Assembly (NCBI GenBank): GCA_050084985.1
Contig: JBITNC010000001.1
Span: 108,996,001-109,060,000, forward strand
Origin: Nageia nagi
Taxonomy: Eukaryota; Pinophyta
Reading direction: 5' to 3'
DNA: 64,000 nt
In this document: piece by piece, positions 57,460-64,000 of the stretch
Position numbering within the stretch: the stretch's first letter is position 1
Layout of the letters: each line of letters starts with the position of its first letter
Made by a program: the position numbers and the translations under genes
The notes under the pieces: generated by a model
The model's database searches: none
The model's input: the letters and a program-made list of their open reading frames with translations, nothing else
What the model was told of the DNA's origin: nothing

Positions 57460-58050
57460 TGTTGGTGCTTATTCACTATGTAATCTAACATAGTTGTAAT
57501 ATTTATTGTAAATAATTTTCTTTTCCAACTTCAACTAAGATGAATAATTATGTATATTGATGGAAGTATGTAATTTAACATAGTTGTAATATTTATTGTA
57601 AATAATTTTATTTTTCAACTTCAACTAAGATGAATAATTATGTATATTGATGGAAGACAACAACCTAGTATGGCATGTAAATATATAAATAGTTGACTAT
57701 TAGAAATCAATAAGGTCAGATATTCTAGCAAATTTTCCTAAGTATGTAAGGTGCTTTCATAAATGATAATGTAAATAGATAATGCTTTTCCCTTTTGAAA
57801 TAAGTGTTTTTTTTATTGCTTTTATGAATATTATGTATGGAATATTATCTTACATTAAGATTGTGTATTATGATTGAGAGACCCCAAGGATAAGATAGCT
57901 CACTATTCTTAATCTTGTCTATGGATTGCTACCTATGTTGTAATGCCTAGGATATGTAGTTCTTATTTAAGTTTTAGTTTAATGTGTTCATCTATTTCTA
58001 ATAACTCTTTACTTTTTATCTCTTTTTTGTTACTTTAAATCTTTACAACA
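57460..58050 (+). repeat. Probable 5' LTR of element G
   Basis: Begins TGTTGGTGCT and ends CTTTACAACA, in front of the plus-strand gag-pol of G. It has a good TATA box TATATAAATAG at 57682-57692 and a T-rich 3' part. A 90-bp tandem duplication lies inside (57477-57566 and 57567-57656, near-identical). No second LTR is available for comparison, so the boundaries are inferred from TG...CA and position. Confidence 0.5.
57477..57656. repeat. 90-bp tandem duplication
   Basis: TATGTAATCTAACATAG at 57477 and TATGTAATTTAACATAG at 57567 start two copies that differ at only about three positions over 90 bp, so the duplication is recent compared with the decay of nearby genes. Confidence 0.92.
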
Positions 58051-59540
58051 GATAAGAACTAGCCTATAACTTGAAGATTGAGTAGAAAACTAACAAGAGT
58101 GCATTCCCACCACCTTCTACTCTTCCAAGGAATATACTATTGCAAAAAATGGAGAACTTGACTAGAATAAACCCTTTGAAATTACATTATACTAATCAAT
58201 AGTAAAAACTTCCATTTTTAGCACAACTAATGGAACTTGAACTAAAATTTCATATTTAACAGGAAAAAAATAGGCTAGATAACTATGTCTGGTATGCCAT
58301 AAATTAGATTATTCAAATATTATAAGGTTCTTTTGACCTTATTGGTGAATTTGCTATCAACTAAATAGTATTTATAACCCTAGCACCTCAAAAATGTAGA
58401 CTTACTAGAAGTAGTGCTAAAAATTTCCTTAGATAGCCTAGGTTTCAAGAACTATTAGTTCCTCATAGGAGGACTAGGTAAAATATTTCTCAAATTATAT
58501 CCCCTATAGTTTATTTAAGGTAAATCCCATTATCACCTATATTTGGTTCAACCCTAGAAGATCCTTTACCTAATACCAATACTTCAAGCATGATTTAACA
58601 ATCAATTTTTTTACTTGGAATAATGGTCATCCTTTGGTCATTGTTGCTAACTCCCCTGCTATACCTCAAGCAACATTCAAATGCTTACCTAAGTATTATG
58701 GGTTTAGTAAAACACCATATGAACATTATCAATATGTAAATTTATTAGCTTTAAGCTTTGATATCATTGATAAAATGGTGATGACTAGGTTTTTATCACA
58801 CTCTTTTGAAAGCAAAGTAGCTAAATGATTCAAAACTCTCACTCCTCAATCTATAAATTCATGGAAAGAGTTATGTCAATGTTTAATTAAAAGATTTGAT
58901 ATAGAGGGTGATGATAGTACATTCCTTAGCCTTATAGCATGTATCAAAAGACATCCTCATGAGTCCATTAATGATCTGAATATCAAATTTAAGAGAACAT
59001 GGAAATCTATTCTAGTAAGAATTAGACTAACAAGTGCATAAGCTCTAGTATATTATAGGAAGGCCTTTCTCGTGGACCTTAGTATGCTCATTGTTATATC
59101 AGAAGATACCTTACCAGATGTTTACTAGATAACAAAAACTTTTGAACATACCTTGGTATCCTCTAGAAAGATGCAACCAAGAACCATTATGCTATTATTT
59201 TCTAATTTACCTCTTAAATGAGTCTCACAAATTGCTCATCTTAGAGTTTTAACCTTACCACCTCCTTCTAAACCTATTGTCAAAAATCATATACCAACAT
59301 TACCTACTCTCGCATCTACTGGGACTAGAACTAATCCTAAGTCTCAAGAGAAAAAAAGAATAAGGTAATTAGAGGTAACTATTAGGAACATTACTAATAA
59401 GCTCACTCTACAAGAAAGGTATAATCAAGGTTTTAATTACAAAAGATATGATAACCAATATCAACCTAGATTCTAGCCCAAGATAAACTAGGTAAAATAA
59501 TCAAGTGTCTCCAAAATAATTGAAAATGTTTTTATGATAG
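58051..59540 (+). pseudogene. Element G leader and gag
   Basis: After a leader of about 500 bp, the plus strand at 58634-58828 reads MVIVANSPAIPQATFKCLPK, then ALSFDIIDKMVMTRFLSHSF. After one stop it continues FKTLTPQSINSWKELCQCLI, KRFDIEGDDSTFLSLIACIK and HPHESINDLNIKFKRTW, the Retrotrans_gag core. Downstream there is a basic tail (KRYDNQYQPRF) but no recognisable zinc knuckle. Several stops. Confidence 0.8.
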
Positions 59541-60600
59541 GTTCTATAGAAATTGATTTCTAGGTATTACAAAATGGTGTTCCCTATGTTCAACTCTTTA
59601 TTTTCTTGACTTATGTGTTGTTTATCAATATCAATATTTAGGATTAGACTCAAACTAGATGGTGGAATCTACATTAGACCCTATTATTGATCTCACCATA
59701 GTAAATTTTTTTCTTTTGAGATATGCTAGAGAATAAGCCATTTCTATTTAAACTAGAGCTTCATCCTCAACAACTCTATAGTAACCCCAAATTAATCAAT
59801 AAAATTGAGTATCCTTTCTAGTATAACTAGAACTAAAGAAAGCTAAGACTTTCTTAGCTCAACGATAGAATCAATAAGATCAATTCCTAGCACATCCATT
59901 CAATGTTTCTTAGAATTTGAGTAATAATGTCCCTGCTTAAACAAACCCTATTATGGCCAAAAAAGAAGTCCCAAAGGAGATACCTAATGAATTGAGGTAT
60001 CTTTTTATTATAGAGTATCATAAAGAAAAAGTCACTAAATAATTCAAAACACATCAACAAGTGGAATCAAGTAAGCTTGTCCCATATACTCTATATAATA
60101 TTATAGAAGAACTGAAGAAAACTCCTTCTAAGATGACTATGTTTGATGCATTAAAGATACCAAGTCAATTAGATCTTTTGAAATAATATTTAAAACTAAA
60201 TAATAATAAGAAAAGAATAAATAAAGAAAATTTCATCTTTGCAATATTTGATGATGTCCATCTAGCTCTCATAGGTATAAGGAGACCCCTACCATTCTAT
60301 CTATGCCTAAGATTAGAAGGTTGGGTAGTAAATAATTGTATGATAGATACCAAAGCTATAATAATTGTAATTCCTAAAGTTGTTGCAAATGAAATGAAGT
60401 TGTACATTATAAGATTTATTGATGGTGTCATACAATTGGATTCTTTCCTTGTAGATATCATTGGTAGTGTTAAAAGAGTTTCAATAACTTTGAATGCATT
60501 ATTTGATATTTGTATTATTCAAGATATCATTGTGGTTGATCTTCCACCTCTATTTGGAATATGTCTATCCAAATAATTCACTACTAAATTTAAAGGATAC
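59541..60600 (+). pseudogene. Element G protease
   Basis: An open stretch at about 60190-60576 reads FAIFDDVHLALIGIRRPLPF, then VVNNCMIDTKAIIIVIPKVV, VDIIGSVKRVSITLNALFDI and IVVDLPPLFGICLSK. IDTKA occupies the D-T-G-A active site, so glycine is replaced by lysine. The segment upstream (59541-60180) is a degraded linker, with ELKKTPSKMTMFDALKIP-like text near 60110-60170. Confidence 0.78.
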
Positions 60601-60869
60601 TTAGCTTTAGACTATACTCATCTCTTACTTCCCTTCTAAAATAAATAAGTAAAAATTTTGAATAAGGGCACCAAAAGTGTTTATCTTAAAAAGATAATAG
60701 AATAAAATTGTATGAATGGCCCTTAACCTATGGAAGTATTTTAAAGGGATACACTTAGAGAATCACTCATAACAACTAAAATTATTAATAAATGATTTAA
60801 ATTATCAAGTCACAAGCTGGCATGGGTAATTATTATTTATATGAAGATGCCTAACCAATCTTGGTTATA

Positions 60870-61275
60870 GATGAAAATGAGCATGAGATATGGATAATGT
60901 ACTTTGATGGATGTAGATGTAAGCATGGATGTGGAGTTAGAGTTATGTTCAAATATTTATAAGGATAAGAAAATATTCTTCTTCAGATTCACATTGATTT
61001 CTACAAATAATACTATTGAGTATGAAGCCCGTTATTTAAGGTTATCTAAAGTGATTAGTATGGGCATTATATGCCTAATTATTCATTGTGATTTAGAATT
61101 GGTCATAAAGTAAGTCAAAAACCAAATTAGTGCAAAAAATTATTATTTAAAAAACTACAAGAATAGAGTTTGAGATTTATTAGAGTTATTCTTGGCTATC
61201 AATTTTATATCTATTTCTAGAAGGTACAACTAAATAGATGATGCACTTGTTGGTAAAGGGGCATGTTATAACCCT
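60870..61275 (+). pseudogene. Element G archaeal-type RNase H located before RT
   Basis: The plus strand reads IWIMYFDGCRCKHGCGVRVM, then after a frameshift FRFTLISTNNTIEYEARYLR, CLIIHCDLELVIK and NFISISRRYN, stop, IDDALVGKGA. All four acidic motifs of RNase H can be seen: D in YFDG, E in IEYEA, D in HCDLEL and D in IDDAL. The domain is the Tat-like extra RNase H, but it lies between protease (ends 60576) and RT (starts about 61770). In A, B and D the corresponding domain follows the RT RNase H. There are four or so stops or shifts. Confidence 0.82.
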
Positions 61276-61760
61276 TTTCATTATAAAAGAGGAACTCTTG
61301 GAGTCAAATTTCAATGTAGGCCTTTAATACTTGATGATACAAATTTTTGGCAAGTATTTAATCTTAATGAGCATAAAATGAACTTCTTGTTGGATGAATC
61401 AGTAGCTTATAGTTTTGGTATTTAAGAATCACTTGACTATTTTCAAGAATTAAATGTTATACAACTCAAAAATAATGTTATACCAAAAATATTACTCTCT
61501 TTTAAAATATTGTTTGATTTAAAAGATGTTCAAAAAGCTAAATCCTTGGCCATCAAGAAGTAGAGTTATTTTGAGCTAAAAATAGAACCCAATAGATATA
61601 TAAAGTTAGGTTCAAAGTGTTCTAATAAAAAAAAGTTGTTATGTATCAAATTTATCATAAGTTCTCCAAAGAAATTTATTAGACTTATGATAATATTAAG
61701 ACACATGATAAGAGTGACATCCAACACATAATTGAGCTTGAACAAAATGCCAAACCATAA
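61276..61760 (+). pseudogene. Element G linker between extra RNase H and RT
   Basis: The plus strand reads FQCRPLILDDTNFWQVFNLN, then MNFLLDESVAYSFGI, LNVIQLKNNVIPKILLSFKI and IEPNRYIKLGSKCS, a moderately conserved linker leading into RT. No catalytic motif is recognised. Confidence 0.6.
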
Positions 61761-62520
61761 AGATAAAAATAAAGGCTAGTCAACCCAAAAATAGAAGAAG
61801 CCATGAAATAAGAATTAATCAAGCTACTTGATTCAAAAATTATTTATCCTATCAAGCATTCTTCTTATGTTGCAAATTTAATTCTATTAGGAATAAGAGT
61901 GGAGAAATTAGATTTTGTGTTGATTTTAGAAATTTGAATCAATTATCTCTCAAAGATAATTATCCTCTCCCACCTATAGAATAGATCTTACATACAATTG
62001 CTAGAGCTTGATATTTTTTAATGATTAATGGCTACTCAAGATTTAACCAAATTTGGATCAAAGATGAAAATTAGTATAAAATTATAGTTACAACTAAATG
62101 GGGAACATTTGCTTTTCAAAGAGTACCTTTTGGTCTTTCTAATGTGGGAGCTACTTTTCAAAGAGCCATGGATCATGTATTTGGTGACCTGATCAATAAT
62201 ATTATCTTAGTCTCTCTAGATGATATCATAGTATTATCTAAGATTAAAAAGGATCATCTAGAATATCTCAAATAAGTTTTTGAAAAATGCATAGAATTTA
62301 GTATTTCAATTAATCCAAAAATATCTATTTTTATGGTTAGCCAAGGAAAATTACTTGGTCACATTATCTTAGAGGAGGGATTAGCAATTGATCTAGATAG
62401 AGTGAAAGCTATTGAAGCATTTTTACTCCCCTCCAATAATAAATGCTTATAATCATTCCTTTGTCAGATCAATTTTGTTAGAAAATTCATTAATAATTTT
62501 TAAAAGATTATATACCCAAT
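61761..62520 (+). pseudogene. Element G reverse transcriptase
   Basis: RT motifs in order: RLVNPKIEEAMK, LLDSKIIYPIKHSSYVANLI, RNKSGEIRFCVDFRNLNQLS, KDNYPLPPIE, MINGYSRFNQIWIKDEN, TTKWGTFAFQRVPFGLSNVG and ATFQRAMDHVFGDLINNIIL, then the catalytic box VSLDDIIVLSK (SLDD for the usual YLDD or YVDD), followed by SQGKLLGHIILEEGLAIDLD and INFVRKFINNF. Stops and small frameshifts interrupt it at several points. Confidence 0.92.
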
Positions 62521-63160
62521 CACTTTAATGCTAAAAAAAGATGAATATTCTCTTGGTCAGATGAAGCAAAACTAGCCTTTAAAAAAATTAGAAAGGCTAT
62601 AATAGAAGTTCCTATACTTAAAAATTCTAATATGTCAAAATATTTTATCAAGTACACATATGGAGCAAAAATAAGCATTACTACAATTATAGCATAAAAA
62701 GATGATATGAAAAAAGAATATCTGATTACCTTTCATAGCCAAACACTACATCAATACTAGAAAAGATACTCATTTATTGAAAAGTAAGTGTTTTTCATAA
62801 TGAAAGGATTTAAAAAATTCAAGCATTATGTCTTCCATAATAGAATCCCTATATTTACTATCCATTCAGATGTAAGAAATTATGTTATACAAGGAGACTT
62901 AGGTGAAGAAAAGGCTAGTTGGATTACTAAAATAATAGAATATGATATAGATATTAAACCAACCAATCTGATAAGAGGTAAGGCTCTATATGAAAATATA
63001 GTTGAAGCTTCAAATATGATTGCTATTATAGAGTATAAGTAGCAACTTAATGAAGTTATTAGATTAAGCAAGTTATTTTTTATTTTCAAACTAGTAAATG
63101 TCTTGAATCTCTTAATAGATTTTAGAGATGGAGATTCAAGCTACATGCCCTAAATTTTGT
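62521..63160 (+). pseudogene. Element G RT-linked RNase H
   Basis: The plus strand at 62788-63042 reads MKGFKKFKHYVFHNRIPIFT, then IHSDVRNYVIQGDLGEEKAS, WITKIIEYDIDIKPTNLIRG and KALYENIVEAS, the second half of a Ty3/gypsy RNase H. The first half (62630-62770) includes ITTIIAxKDD and YLITFHSQTLHQ. Confidence 0.84.
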
Positions 63161-63835
63161 GATGATATATGACTATCTATATAGAAATAAATTTGATTAA
63201 ACCTTATTAAGATGTGTGACTTATGATGAATCTTGGAGAATATTGCATGTATTTTATTATGGATTCTCTAGCAAGCATTATAGTGGACCAAATATAGCAG
63301 TAAAAATATTATAAGTTGAGTAGTATTGGTGCACCATATTTTAAGATTCACTCAAGATTACCTAAGAATGTGATAAATGTAATAGATTTGTAGAAAAAAT
63401 AGGGTAAGTTACTATGCCTCTTAAACCTATGTTAGTTGAGAAACCCTTCCAATAATGGGGTATGGACTTCATTGATGTTATAAACCCAAATTCCTTAGTA
63501 GGCCATAAATTCATCTTGATTGTAATAAATTACTTTACTAGATGGTCAAAAGCTATACCACATAAGAATAAATATCAATAAGTGGTGATAGAAATTATCA
63601 AAAGAATAATCACTCACTTTAGAATCCCATACACTATTATCTTAGACAATGGTCTGACATTTACTAGAGATAACTTGTCAAACATGGTTGCTAAATATGG
63701 GATATATTGGTTATTATCATCAATCAAGCCATGTAAAGTAATGCATTTAAATTTCAAAATATCATCAAGTCTCAGGAATTACCTATTCCTATTAATTAGA
63801 TATATTTGGAGTATTACTAGGTGATAAGGTGATTT
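63161..63835 (+). pseudogene. Element G integrase, truncated
   Basis: The plus strand reads LLRCVTYDESWRILHVFYYG, then ECDKCNRFVEKIG (zinc-binding part), WGMDFIDVINPNSLVGHKFI, LIVINYFTRWSKAIPHKN, and at 63582-63824 IIKRIITHFRIPYTIILDNG with LSNMVAKYGIYWLLSS. Two core motifs are visible: MDFID with IVINYFTRW (aspartate changed to N in the usual VIDYFTRW) and LDNG. The sequence stops before the glutamate motif at about 63830, where a TGTAACACCC sequence starts. Confidence 0.85.
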
Positions 63836-64000
63836 TGTAACACCCATTAAAAACTATATAGTGTGCATAATTTCAAAAAATTAAAAATTAAAAAAATTAA
63901 GGCTTGTACATCTTCTAGATAGAGATTCCAAGAATGTAGGTAGTCATTAATGCTTAATATTAATTTAGCATGATGTAGGGTTAATTTTAATGCACTGCTA
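63836..64000 (+). repeat. Possible LTR start inserted in G integrase
   Basis: Integrase similarity ends close to TGTAACACCCATT at 63836. TGTAACACCC is a common start of plant LTRs, and the following sequence is non-coding. The other end is outside the window, so this is only a suggestion. Confidence 0.35.

Noticed and set aside
57460-58050. Host promoter with TATA box upstream of a gene
   Set aside because: The TATA box at 57682 is followed by gag-pol of element G and bounded by TG...CA, so an LTR promoter is the simpler reading.

Overview
The window looks like intergenic DNA from a plant with a large, transposon-filled nuclear genome. It is AT-rich. Almost all recognisable coding sequence is decayed LTR-retrotransposon gag-pol: Ty3/gypsy elements of the Tat type with an extra RNase H, a chromovirus-like Ty3/gypsy element, and a Ty1/copia element. 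I see no intact host gene, rRNA, tRNA or CRISPR array. The old, stop-riddled, deeply nested elements and the long LTRs suggest a gymnosperm (conifer-like) genome. That is an inference from style, not a proven identification.

The left two thirds (1-47290) is a nest built into one old minus-strand Tat-type element, here called D. D is exposed at 13100-13419, 31219-35387, 44861-45752 and 46421-47290. Into D went: (i) element B, minus strand, Tat-type, 5' LTR 12474-13099, gag-pol running off the left edge, itself interrupted by a solo LTR (1103-2010) and by the internally deleted, gag-only element C (6639-12206), whose 3' LTR carries a tRNA-type SINE (7196-7384); (ii) element A, minus strand, 17.8 kb (13420-31218), flanked by a 5-bp duplication AATAT; (iii) copia element E, minus strand (35388-44860), with 2-kb LTRs. 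The D/E junction on the right was later duplicated in tandem (1.56 kb, junction near 45752).

Element A is the most complete and most interesting. Read on the minus strand it has: 5' LTR (31218-30369), a repeat-rich leader, gag with a long charged coiled-coil region, protease, RT, RNase H, a second Tat-type RNase H, integrase, and then about 6 kb before the 3' LTR. That 6 kb contains a sense ORF of unknown function (20537-19599) and, on the opposite strand, a broken gene for a plant mobile domain (PMD) protein (15182-17591). Its 3' end is abnormal: beyond the 3' LTR there are 6 nt of primer-binding-site sequence and a 209-bp inverted copy of the U3 end, so both termini of the insertion are U3 ends.

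The right third holds: an AT-rich spacer with a 43-bp minisatellite (48100-48475); a chromovirus-like element F with a duplicated LTR-plus-integrase block (48921-55370, minus); a spacer with inverted LTR scraps and two tandem arrays (25-bp and 100-bp units); and a plus-strand Ty3/gypsy element G (57460-63835). In G the Tat-like RNase H sits between protease and RT instead of after the RT RNase H.

No element here looks able to move on its own, because every polyprotein is broken by stops and frameshifts. Coordinates of domains inside the pseudogenes are approximate (about 30-100 bp).
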